Positions 7,573-16,283 of a DNA stretch of 19,989 nucleotides are shown piece after piece. Positions within the stretch are counted from its first letter, which is position 1. Every line of letters starts with the position of its first letter. Under the pieces are notes generated by a model. That model was not told the DNA's origin, made no database searches, and saw nothing but the letters and a program-made list of their open reading frames with translations. The translations under genes and the position numbers were made by a program. This DNA is from Thalassiosira profunda (taxonomy: Eukaryota > Bacillariophyta > Thalassiosirophyceae > Thalassiosirales > Thalassiosiraceae), in contig JALLAP010000449.1 of NCBI GenBank assembly GCA_036939355.1, positions 1 to 19,989 on the forward strand, in the 5' to 3' direction.

Positions 7573-10257
7573 CTAGCTGTTATTCAAGCGCTCAAGGAAC
7601 CTTTCCGCTTCTCGCAGAAGTTGTTCGAAATGCTCTATTTCGTCGGAGCCTCGACCGCTCTCGGATCCGCGGCGCGAGAACCGCACCTTGGCAATGCACA
7701 CCCGTAGTGCCTTGACGACATGCGCGTCCCTTAGCTTTTGCAGCGCTTCGTGCGCTTGCCTTTGGTAGCACTCGTCGAGCAGACCGCGTGCCACGTAGGC
7801 GCAGTACCAAATGTCGCCGTTGAGTTTCTCCGAGCTCTCTGGTGGAGTCCACGTTGCGTTGGAGGGCTCCAGGGTTTTTCGCTTGGCGAGATAGTTTCTC
7901 AGATGCTCTGGTCGGCAGTAGCTGTACGGTATCCAATGAGTTTTGGAACTCTCTTTCACCAGCACTCTGTCTTGTTCTTTCACTAGGTCCAGCCACTCGA
8001 CCTCGCTGTCGTCGCCATTGTGTATGACTTGCCAAAGTCTCATTCTTTCGCTGTAGGCTGATATCTCGCCCGCCCGGTAGATTCCGAGGTCCGGCCAATA
8101 GACGAGACAGAGCAAGCCAACAAAGCTGCTTCCAAAGACGTATTTGAGAAGCTGCGCGTCGTCTTCCGGCACGTTCACTGGGGCTGCATCCACCTCCTCA
8201 CCTCCAGCATCAGGCAACTGCGTGTACCCGAGCCGTGTCTCAAGAGAGTTCGCATGCTCAATCCCGGCCCTCTCGTGGACGTGCCAATAGACGGCTCTTC
8301 TCTTCAGCTCTTGCCAACTGTCGACTTGTTTGCCACGAAAGACTCGTTGTATCTCCACTGCTGCCGCATTCCAAGCGCACCGTCGCATCTGCACAAGTTG
8401 CCGAGCCAGCATGCCCCTGCAAAATGCTTGGATTTTCCTCGCGCTCAGATACCTCACAGCCGCCAACTCGAGGCGTTTGTCCAGCTGCCGACGAGCAAAC
8501 CACCGGCGCTGAAAGCACTGAATTCTAGTGGCCATCTTCGCCTGATAGTAGATGTGCAAGTCGGCAAACAGTCGAAACCTGACGGAGCGGTGGCGCCCCA
8601 GCATCCCTAATCCAACGCGTTGGAGTAGCAGCGATGACCTTCGTCGCCTGCCGTGATCCCGACGAAGGATCCTGAGCCTCGCCAACGCTTTGGCCTTTCT
8701 CCAGGAGCATTGGATGGCAGTGGCAGCCCTTCGTCGCTTCTCAAAGAGTCTCGCAGCTCTCAGTGCGAGAACTGCCGGCATCACCAGCTCGTCGCGGAAT
8801 CGCACAAATTTGCCGCGGTATCTCGCCTGAACAATTCTCGCGTAAAAAGTCAGCTTGCGATACCGCGAGAGCACCTTTCGCAGCCTCCGTCTGCTCAGCC
8901 AGCCACGAACCAGTTTCTGAATGTTGGTGGAAGATAGGGCTGCAGTGCGTCGGAAGCCAATCTCATGGAATCTCTTCCTGCTCTTGCGGTTCAAGACAAA
9001 AGACTGGATCCGCGCTGCCGCCTGATGCTCGTGCCGCTCGTTCACTGATTGTTGTTGGTGGAGGGTTTGTCTCTTCGCCCTCCAGCCACCCTAGAACGCA
9101 GTGTTGTGAAGGTTAGAAGCTGGGTGGGATGTGGTGCAGCTGATACACTAACAACTCACCTGAATTAAGTGCGCTGCCTGGTTCCGCAGAGCCCATGCGA
9201 CCAACGTCTCTTCCTCAGTCAATGCTGCCACCCGTTCATCGGCGCCGCAAAGCACAAAACCAAAGAACGCGGTGGACTCTTGGACATAACCTAGAGCTTC
9301 AATCACAGCCAGCAGCGATCGCCTCGCTATGCTGCAGCCAGTGATGTTGAGCAAATTGAGCTTCGTGTTGTTCGCGACCGCCCCCAGTCCAGCGTCTGTT
9401 ACACCGAGGGCTCCTTCGAGGCTCAGAGTTGTCAAGTGAGTGCATCCTTTGCCAATTGCAGAGGCTGCTCTATTGGTAATGCGGCCACATTGGCCGAGGT
9501 TCAAATGCCTCAACGATGGCATGGCCTGCGCAATCGCAACGACTCCTCGATCGTTTACGCTCGAACAGCCACGCAAATTCAACACTCGCATCGAGCGGAA
9601 TGCTCCGTCTCGCAGATTTGCCAGTGTCTCGTTTCCCGCAAATGTCAGCTGCGAGCAGCCTTCCATGACAAGGCATTCTAGCTGTCCCAAACCTTCAGTG
9701 AGAAATGCAAGGCCCCGGTCGTCGACCTTTGTAAACGACACATCGAGTGCCTTGAGACAATGAAGGCGAGGAGAATTGAGACCGACCCTCCCCGCCAGCC
9801 AGCCGAGAGACTCGCTTGTGATGAGATGGCATCCACTGACACGGAGGCCGACGAGCGTTTTGCTGCAGAGCGCAGCGATTGCACGCGCTGTAATTGACCC
9901 GATATTGACGGCATCAAATTGCAGATACTTGACGCTGGTGAGGTGCGGCAAGAAGCCTTCGAGTAGCTTGTCTGTCAGAGCCACCAAACTAAAACGCACA
10001 GAGACGACGGAAGATCCGCAGTGCATTCCCACCAAACGGATGATCTCGGCATTGGTGGCCTCGCCTGCGAATTGATGCAAATGAATATCCTCGACGACCG
10101 GCGGCAACTGGAGGGCTTGGCGAAAGGACAGCGTCGGTCTCTTGCACGCGTAACAAGTGTGCACGAAAAAGTCGTATTCCTCAAAGACGCAAGTCTCCTG
10201 GTAGCGTTCGAGCGCGTGTCCCTCTCTGCGTGGATTGTCATCTTTTGCTCGACTCAT
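7573..10257 (-). CDS. LRR + IQ-repeat + Tudor-like protein, 2 exons
   Basis: Exons 10257-9160 and 9090-7573 are joined across a 69-nt intron (CAG|GTGAGT ... TTCTAG|GGT, phase 0); 871 residues. Residues about 50-330 are Cys-type leucine-rich repeats of the AMN1/F-box-LRR kind (repeated LxxLxLxGCxxVxDxG). Then come about eight IQ calmodulin/light-chain-binding motifs: AAHLIQGGWRAKRQ, which is created exactly at the splice junction, then AARIQSFVLNRK, NIQKLVRGWLSRR, IVQARYRGKF, AIQCSWRK, RIQCFQRRWF, KIQAFCRGML and EIQRVFRGK. A module at about 680-745 (LCLVYWPDLGIYRAG... VEWLDL) looks like a Tudor-type barrel. A charged helical tail ends the protein. A cytoskeletal or ciliary scaffold is an inference; no enzymatic motif is seen. 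The first in-frame ATG after an in-frame stop is 10257; a longer reading from 10275 would need a TTG start. The gene follows the AAA ATPase on the same strand. Confidence 0.8.
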
Positions 10258-10343
10258 CTCCGCTTCCCGTGCCAAGAGAAAAGGCCCGAGCTCGAGCCCT
10301 TCTCGGGGCGGAGCTCAGTCACATCGTTTGACTGCGGAGCCAT
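10254..10343 (-). CDS. Small upstream ORF (29 codons) overlapping the LRR-IQ start
   Basis: An ATG at 10343-10341 opens a 29-codon frame beginning MAPQSND and ending in TGA at 10256-10254. That TGA overlaps the LRR-IQ ATG (10257-10255) as ATGA. If it lies on the mRNA leader it would be translated first and could limit translation of the main frame or couple it by reinitiation. The peptide has no recognisable domain. Whether it lies in the transcript is unknown. Confidence 0.35.
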   Translation of the reverse strand: MAPQSNDVTELRPEKGSSSGLFSWHGKRR

Positions 10344-10554
10344 TGGATAGCAGGTAGAGTGCTGTCTCGCAACGGCCTCTCCCCCTCGACAGTGACTGCC
10401 AAAATTTCTAAACTGCGTGAAATTTCCAAAGCCAGCAGCTCGCAGGGTATCTGATAGGTAGTACAATACGCTTCGCCAGGAGAACCTGCTTCTGGTCCTC
10501 CCAAAGGCTCCTTTCGTGTTCGTCCACGCCCACCGAGGCTTGTCGACTCCAGAC

Positions 10555-12169
10555 TCATACGCCTTGCTCCTCCTCCCACGATTTGTACTTCCTTAGCAGG
10601 GCATCTGATACGCTTCGCTTCGTGTTCGACAACGCTGCATCAAAATCACCTTTGCTGATCAATCGTATGTCGTCTTGGTTGCAGTGCTCCACCTCCGACA
10701 CGCCCCCCAACGAACGAAGTGGACCAAAGGCCGCCTCCTGCGCCATTGCAACGATATCTGAGCAGCTGCATCCCTCCATTCGATCCACGATGACTTCAAT
10801 TTGCCTCTTGCTCAGAGAATGTCGTCCGGATTCCTTGGCCAGGAGTTTGTTGAGCAGGAACTTTCGTGCTTCCTGGTCTGGCAGTGGGACGTAGATTCGT
10901 CTCTGAAACCGCCGCATCATGGCATCATCCAAATCCCAGGGTACATTTGTTGCTCCCAAAACCAGTACGCGGTGGCTCACGTCATCCTCGTTCGCCGAGA
11001 CAATACCATCCATCTGCGTCATGCACTCGGTCTTAAACCGCCGCGACGCCTCGTGCTCGCTGCCGTCCCCCTTCCTACTCGACAGCAGCGCATCGACCTC
11101 GTCGAAGAAGATAATTGACGGCGCCGCATCGATGGCCACCGCAAACAAAGTGCGAAGCAGCTTCTCCCCCTCGCCGTGCCACTTGCTCGTGAGGGCCGAT
11201 GCGGTGCAGGAGAATAAGATGCACTTGCTCTCTTTGGCTGCTGCTCGGACAAGCATTGTCTTCCCCTACCATAAAATAAGTGAGCAAATGTATCAGTCTT
11301 GTTCGTTGAGGGCCAACGATAGATGTATCGGCTGCACTACTCACTGTTCCCGGTCTACACGATGCAGTCAATCAAACAGCGTTCGAGGATTAGCTTTGGC
11401 ACGTTGCAAACGACACCATTCACAGATCTACTCACGGCCCGTACAACAACACTCCCTTCGGCGGCGACCGCAACCCCGTGTACAGATCGGGACGCAACAT
11501 TGGCAGAATCGCCGCCTCCTGCAACGCCCGTTTGGCATTCGTTAGCCCCACCACATCGTCCCACTTCGTGTTCAGCCGCTCCTTGTCCACGTAGAGCTCG
11601 TCCTTTACCGCCCGGACGAGCGGGTCGTTGGGGGCGTAGTTGAGGGTTGACCTCTTTCTCCGGCTTGACGATAGTGCTGCAGTTTGCGGGATTGCAGTGG
11701 AAGTTGCGGCCGATGCTGATTCACCCTGCGCTTCTGTCTCGTCCCTCCTGGTCGATCTTCTCTGCATCGCCATCGCCTGGGCGTAATCGTGCTCCGCCCG
11801 CGCCTGACTTCCTTTGCTATCATGACTGCGAGATTTCGCAATCCCGAGCATCGTAGAAAAGGCGCTCGACAACTTCGCCGTGGCTGACGAGGCGCTCGCC
11901 CCTCGCTCTCCTCCATTATTGGATTGCAATTTGCGCTTGAGCGCCTCGGCGTCGCTCAGGGCTACGCGCACCCGCTCCGCCAGCACAGATCTATCCATAC
12001 CATTCGTGTTCTCGGACTTCAATGTCCCTATCAGCGATGCGATGCTCTCCTCGTACAGCGCCAGGGCCTGGACATCGCGCCCGGCGTCCCGCAAGTCCTC
12101 GGCGCGGTCGAGGCCAGCGAGGGCGGCGTCGACGGAGGTCGAGTTCGCCGGCCTCGCTTTTGACGTCAT
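10555..12169 (-). CDS. MIT-AAA ATPase of the spastin/fidgetin/katanin (meiotic) clade, 3 exons with a 10-nt microexon
   Basis: Exons: 12169-11436, 11354-11345 (10 nt) and 11265-10555; introns of 81 and 79 nt, all GT-AG; 484 residues. Residues about 10-85 form a MIT-like three-helix domain. A Ser/Ala/Arg-rich linker follows, then the AAA core: [22 protein letters not shown], Walker A GPPGTGKT (244-251) completed only through the microexon, [13 protein letters not shown] pore region, Walker B IIFFDEVD (Asp303, Glu304), SRRFKTE, sensor [11 protein letters not shown], arginine fingers RRF and IYVPLPD. The C-terminal helix ends SYEKW-like (KYKSWEEEQ), as in spastin. Clade members sever microtubules or, for VPS4, disassemble ESCRT-III. 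SALTSK and the C-terminus favour spastin/fidgetin, while VPWDLD recalls VPS4/katanin, so the exact name is left open. No N-terminal membrane hairpin of animal spastin is present. Confidence 0.85.
11345..11354 (-). other. 10-nt microexon encoding the Walker A loop core
   Basis: On the minus strand GTGTAG|ACCGGGAACA|GTGAGT has textbook splice sites on both sides. It adds the third base of Pro245 plus codons for Pro-Gly-Thr, turning GP...GKT into GPPGTGKT. Exon phases agree on both sides (2 then 0). Skipping it would both remove the P-loop core and shift the frame. Confidence 0.88.
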
Positions 12170-12733
12170 GATTTCGTGCTCCCTGATGTGAGGTGGATTG
12201 AACCCGCCGCTTCCGCTTCCGTCACCGCCGCCGCTGCCTACGACGCCCCGCCGATTGCCCCCGCGCCTAGCAACGCCCTCTCCCGCGTGCCGGCAGCCTG
12301 TGGCGTCCTCACCCCCCCTCGGCAGACCTCAGACGTGCGGTGATTGCCCCACTCCTCCCTGCCGGCATGCTCTCTAGATGCACCTTGTTTTTGAGTGAGA
12401 GAGTGAAGTAGTTTGAGGTCCTGAAAGCTATTGATATTTTAGGAAAATCTACGTACGTAAAAATCGAGCTCAATTTCTTTTTGAGCTCGATCGCCGCCCT
12501 CGAAGACACAATATGGGCACGAGCCGTCCCCTATCCCCCGGCGTCTCCACCGCGTGTTCCTTCCTCGGCGAGCGAGATTCATCCCCCGTACGTCCTCTAA
12601 CCCCCCACGAACAGGGGCCACATTCAAGTTGGGTGGCGGCGCGCGCCCCGCCGCCCTGACCTCCACACGGCCCAACAACGGTGCACCTCGCACGATCGCC
12701 ATCACATCCAGCAAATCTCAGCAACGTGGCGCA
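12170..12733. promoter_or_regulatory. Divergent promoter region between AAA ATPase and Cys-rich gene
   Basis: This 564-bp head-to-head gap contains an AT-richer core (about 12400-12480) with palindromic TACGTACG at 12450-12457 and a perfect inverted repeat right beside it. The frame of the Cys-rich gene stays open back to 12554 without an ATG, so an upstream 5' exon or non-ATG start for that gene cannot be excluded. An unrelated ATG frame at 12512 closes after about 48 codons. Confidence 0.45.
12463..12491. repeat. Perfect 11-bp inverted repeat (7-nt loop)
   Basis: Left arm 12463-12473 (ATCGAGCTCAA) and right arm 12481-12491 (TTGAGCTCGAT) are exact reverse complements around the loop TTTCTTT. 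Each arm contains the palindrome GAGCTC. It is placed between two divergent genes, so an operator-like protein-binding site or a cruciform is more likely than a terminator. Confidence 0.75.
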
Positions 12734-13879
12734 ATGCCCGGCCCTCATATTCGGTTGGGCGACATCGCGACGCGCACCGAGCTGGCGGTGGCGCTCGAGG
12801 TCGACGTGAAGGCGTTGGATCTTGTGAAGTTGCTGAAACGGACATGCAAGACCGATGGATGCAACCTCCCCGCCGTCGAAGGCAATCGTGGCGGCTGCAT
12901 TCTATGCAACCAAAAATGGTTTCCTCGCGCATTGGACGCGGAGGGGAATAAATCCAAGTACTGCCGCGGCTATGGCCTATACGGTCCGCAGTTCATGCGG
13001 CTGTACGGAGGCAAATCGTACCCCCCAAACCCCTGCTGCTGCGACACCCCGTTGTGTGAGGCGATCGGATATAGCCACGAGGGAATGATTCGTCTGCCAA
13101 CAAAGCCCACGGAGTTGGAGGAAACACTCCGCGTGCTAAACATTCAATCGTCAGAACGGCGGAAGAAGTTGGCGGAGAAGCCGGGGAATTATCGCATCGC
13201 ACCTTGGCACTACAACCGTCGGCACCGCTTCCGGGGGCGAAAGGGTTGGGAGCTCCGCAAAATGAGCGAGTACTGCGACGACAGCGGCGTTTCCTTCAGC
13301 TTCCCTCCCCCCAACGGCAGTTTGCAGCAGTTCATCGATGAGGAGATTCCCCAGTTCGGATATTCCTGCGGGGGAAACAACGACACTCTGCCTCCGTGGG
13401 TACGTGAGGTAGCGCGTTTGCAGGGAGAGCAGGCCGCACCTGGCCACCCCAGCCAGTCAGCAACAGAAAAACAAACGCATCAAACTGTGACGCCACGAGT
13501 TGCCGACGCCTCACCTGAGCAACCATCAGATTCGTCCCTCCCAGCAACAGAATTCTCGCCCATCGGGATTCCACATTGCAAATGTGAAACGTGCAAGCCT
13601 TTGTCGCTTGACACGTCATACGATGCGGCCGATGCCCACGAGGCCCAGTGCGAAAAATGCGACACATGGGGAATCACGCGGAAGCGCCGTTTTCTAACTG
13701 AGGTGGATCAGAACGACGTGGACGCGGGCGCCTCTGCTTTGGTGCAGTCGCCCGCAAAGAGAGACTTCTCCCCGGGATTTCCTGGATTGACGCCCCCCGG
13801 AAAATTGGGGACTGGTAATTGCAATGGCAACCCGTTTGGATTGAAGTTGGACATGAATTCGGAGGACTTGTGGTCGTAA
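12734..13879 (+). CDS. Cys-rich, probably zinc-binding protein of unknown family
   Basis: 381 residues from the first ATG (context GCGCAATGC); intronless. I do not recognise the family. A cysteine cluster has the pattern C38-x4-C43-x11-C55-x2-C58-x18-C77-x23-C101-C102-C103-x4-C108, set among aromatic/Gly motifs (CRGYGLYGPQFMRLYGG). Next comes a basic helix with RHRFRGRKGWELRKM, a Pro/Ser/Thr/Gln-rich linker (about 225-280), and a second small cluster HCKCETC ... CEKCDTW followed by basic RKRRF, a possible nuclear localisation signal. This suggests a zinc-binding nucleic-acid or protein-interaction factor, which is inference. There is no signal peptide or membrane segment. The frame is open about 60 codons upstream, so the N-terminus may be incomplete. 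It diverges from the AAA ATPase gene. Confidence 0.75.
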   Translation: MPGPHIRLGDIATRTELAVALEVDVKALDLVKLLKRTCKTDGCNLPAVEGNRGGCILCNQKWFPRALDAEGNKSKYCRGYGLYGPQFMRLYGGKSYPPNPCCCDTPLCEAIGYSHEGMIRLPTKPTELEETLRVLNIQSSERRKKLAEKPGNYRIAPWHYNRRHRFRGRKGWELRKMSEYCDDSGVSFSFPPPNGSLQQFIDEEIPQFGYSCGGNNDTLPPWVREVARLQGEQAAPGHPSQSATEKQTHQTVTPRVADASPEQPSDSSLPATEFSPIGIPHCKCETCKPLSLDTSYDAADAHEAQCEKCDTWGITRKRRFLTEVDQNDVDAGASALVQSPAKRDFSPGFPGLTPPGKLGTGNCNGNPFGLKLDMNSEDLWS

Positions 13880-15191
13880 ATTTAAGTGTATCGTATCACC
13901 CCCCTTCATACGTTTCATCTTTGTATCTTCACATTCCGATTCTATATTCACGGGCCCGGGGGGGGGGGCCTTCATCATTTAACCAATGAACACTGAGGTC
14001 TTTTTATCAACCCCTCCTTTCATGCCCCGAGTCTCCCCTCTTCCATTATTTCATGCGACAATCCCGTTTGATTGTTGCTTTGTATGTTGTATGTGTGTGG
14101 GCGTGTTGTTCTTCGACGGACAGGGGCCGTCGCCCTTCGCATTCGTCATCGTGCCCATATTTGCCCACGCCTGTGCCGCGGCCGTCGCCTCTTCATTTAG
14201 CAGGGTTTCCGTCGTCGCCCCCTCTGAAGCACCCCCCGGCAGTCGTCATTCATGTCCTCGCCCACCGCCACTAGAATTGCTCCCCCCGCTCCTCCGCTGT
14301 CGCCGCATCATTGTGCCCGCTGCACTTGCTGTTTGCTGGCTTTTTATTGGATCAAGGGCTCAACATCATCATCACCCGGCGGTGTTGTTTTGTGCCCCAC
14401 AGTCGATATGCACACCTGGCTTGTTCACCATCACTGCCGCGGTCTATTTCGTTGTTGGACCCGCAATACCCCCCTCAATATCGTACCGGTCCATCTCCAG
14501 CCACCGAAACCACATACCAACGCCGACATGCCCGGGATATACGGCGGGGGCTCCACCCAAAGCGACGAAACAGTGGCCGGTCCGGTGCATGTGATGGGGG
14601 GCTGGTTTTAGGCGGATCCAACCCTTTAATCTCGCCATAACGCCAGAAGGGGGCGGGGCGGACCTAATATCGTCCATCGGCGAGGGTGTGGACGCGGGGC
14701 GCAGGTCCAAGCCGCCGCCATGGGCAAGGGGGGCTACTATTGCGGCAGTTGAATGTTGGCAAGGAGTTTTGGTCAAAAAGGAATTGAGCTCGTTTAGCTA
14801 GCTTACGTCGTACGAGCCTATTTTCCGAAAATGTCAATTAAGCCCCCCCAACTTCTTTATGTCATGAATTCTCCCGCCCCACGCGCCACGCGAAGTCGAA
14901 ACTCGCGCCGCTCCGCCCGGCTCACCTCCGGCCCGAACCAACCGCCGGCTCCACTCTTCTGCAAGCAGCGGACTGTTTGCTGCTGAGCTGTCGTCGGCAC
15001 CGAGAGGGGAATCCGTAGACGGCCCAGAGACGGCCGCTCTTGCTCCTTCCGTCGCGTCCGTCAAAACGCCCCTCACAACACGTGCACGTGCACGTGCACC
15101 GCTACAACAAACTGCTTTGCTGCGGCTCGCACAGCTGCAAGCAAAAGACATCCGGTGGACGCGGCGGCAGTGAATACGGTACATACTCGCA
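13880..15191. other. 1.3-kb region without a convincing gene; 3' UTR and promoter
   Basis: This begins with the 3' region of the Cys-rich gene and an 11-G run at 13958-13968. Three overlapping plus-strand frames (for example 13986-14594) are open but rich in Pro/Ser/Cys, with no domain or conserved pattern, so I do not call them. A GC-box-like GGGGGCGGGGCGG lies at about 14650. ATG at 14720 sits in a strong GCCGCCATGG context but closes after 10 codons. Sequence at 14782-14826 (AATTGAGCTCG, TTACGTCGTACG, TTTTCC) resembles the inverted-repeat region near 12450-12475. The last 370 bp are likely the promoter of the membrane-protein gene. Confidence 0.4.
15079..15096. promoter_or_regulatory. Three tandem CACGTG boxes (G-box/E-box)
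   Basis: CACGTG occurs three times head to tail without spacing, 96 bp before the ATG of the membrane-protein gene. CACGTG is the classic core bound by bZIP and bHLH factors, often light- or clock-related in phototrophs. The sequence is certain; the regulatory role is inferred from position. Confidence 0.5.
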
Positions 15192-16001
15192 ATGTCATCT
15201 CCGTCACACCTGGGCAACCAGGCCCACCTGTCGGCGTCCGCGCTGGGCGCCCACCTCAACAATATCCGGGGCAATTTGCCGCCGCAAATCCGATCGGCGT
15301 GCCTCCCCGACTCCGTCTCGGCATTCCTCCGCAATGTTCTCTTTGCCAGCACGGTCCTCAATGGATTCTTGTTCATCAGCAGCATACTGGCGGCGGGCAG
15401 TCGGTTCATGGGCCTCTCCGTCGTGCTGGTATCATTAGCTTCGTGCACACACCTTTTGTTTGCGGGGGCAGTATTGGGAGGCCACGTGGCCGATTCCGTA
15501 TCCACGCTGGGATCGATGCGATTGGCCAACACGCTGCGAAATGGGGCAGCAAGATTTGGAATGGATCCGTACGCGCACGGGGCGCTGTTCGGCTCGACGT
15601 TGGCGCTGGCCGCAATGTTGAGAGTGGTCTCGTCGTACTACGGAGGGGTGGCAAGATGCGTGACGAACATGGCCTCGGCGAGTGTTTCCAACCATAATGT
15701 GACCGGGGGATACAAAACGTTCCACGACAACGTGCGGGGATTGTCATCGTCGTCGTTTGATCCGTATGGAGCGTGTGGGGCCTCGGGACCGGTGGGCTTC
15801 GTCTCCTTCCTCTCCGGCCTGCTGTTTTGGTTGGACGCCGCCCTGGCGATGGCGCTGCATTTCAAGCGAGAGGAGATCTTGTCGGGCGTCGGGGGCGCGG
15901 GGCAAATGTACGACGAGATTGGCGTCGTTCCCGAAGACGGGTCGGGGGGATTCGCCGGGGATTTCCCGGCGGCGGGCGGACCGAGAACGATTAACGTGTA
16001 G
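15192..16001 (+). CDS. Predicted four-helix integral membrane protein, unknown function
   Basis: 269 residues; intronless; ATG in context GCAATGT. Hydrophobic segments lie at about residues 49-69 (VLFASTVLNGFLFISSILAAG), 72-97 (FMGLSVVLVSLASCTHLLFAG), 127-149 (GALFGSTLALAAMLRVV) and 200-224 (VGFVSFLSGLLFWLDAALAMAL). The N-terminus is hydrophilic without a signal peptide, the loop between helices 3 and 4 is about 50 residues and Ser/Asn-rich, and the tail is Gly/Asp-rich (EDGSGGFAGDF). The four-span layout recalls tetraspan or MARVEL-type proteins, but the tetraspanin CCG motif is absent and I cannot assign it. Three CACGTG boxes lie just upstream. It is convergent with the hydrolase gene. Confidence 0.75.
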   Translation: MSSPSHLGNQAHLSASALGAHLNNIRGNLPPQIRSACLPDSVSAFLRNVLFASTVLNGFLFISSILAAGSRFMGLSVVLVSLASCTHLLFAGAVLGGHVADSVSTLGSMRLANTLRNGAARFGMDPYAHGALFGSTLALAAMLRVVSSYYGGVARCVTNMASASVSNHNVTGGYKTFHDNVRGLSSSSFDPYGACGASGPVGFVSFLSGLLFWLDAALAMALHFKREEILSGVGGAGQMYDEIGVVPEDGSGGFAGDFPAAGGPRTINV

Positions 16002-16283
16002 GGGTTGATTGCCGGACTGTCTCTCTCGCATCAATCGACAGCTGGTTGTTTGGAGGGCAGAAGTCAACGTTGATGGCCAAGCAAAGGCCCAGTGGTTTCT
16101 GCAGTTGCGATAGTTTGGGTTTGAGCTGAGATACGTGAATAGCACAGTACACTGGGGTCGATCGATGCTAGATCCTATTTTCGTTCAACACTACACACAA
16201 CAACGGGTACCATATCGAAGCCTCGCTACTCTCTTTCTTGTTCAATTGCCGCGAGGTCGGGTGGTTCACTGTACCATACTTGA
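16002..16283. other. Shared 3' region of two convergent genes
   Basis: 282 bp lie between the stop codons of the membrane-protein and hydrolase genes, presumably both 3' UTRs. No ORF, RNA gene or clear hairpin terminator was seen. Confidence 0.4.

Noticed and set aside
13958..13968. Run of 11 G as an assembly gap or regulatory element
   Set aside because: Homopolymer in a 3' intergenic region; no further evidence of function or misassembly.
13986..14594. 202-codon plus-strand ORF with ATG
   Set aside because: Composition is Pro/Ser/Cys/His-rich without a domain, overlapping frames are equally open, and there is no supporting motif; left as unassigned.
14720..14752. Ten-codon ORF in a perfect GCCGCCATGG context
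   Set aside because: It closes after MGKGGYYCGS, with no donor site found that would extend it; too short to call.
14834..15532. 232-codon minus-strand frame
   Set aside because: It overlaps the membrane-protein gene antisense and its promoter, and shows no recognisable motif.
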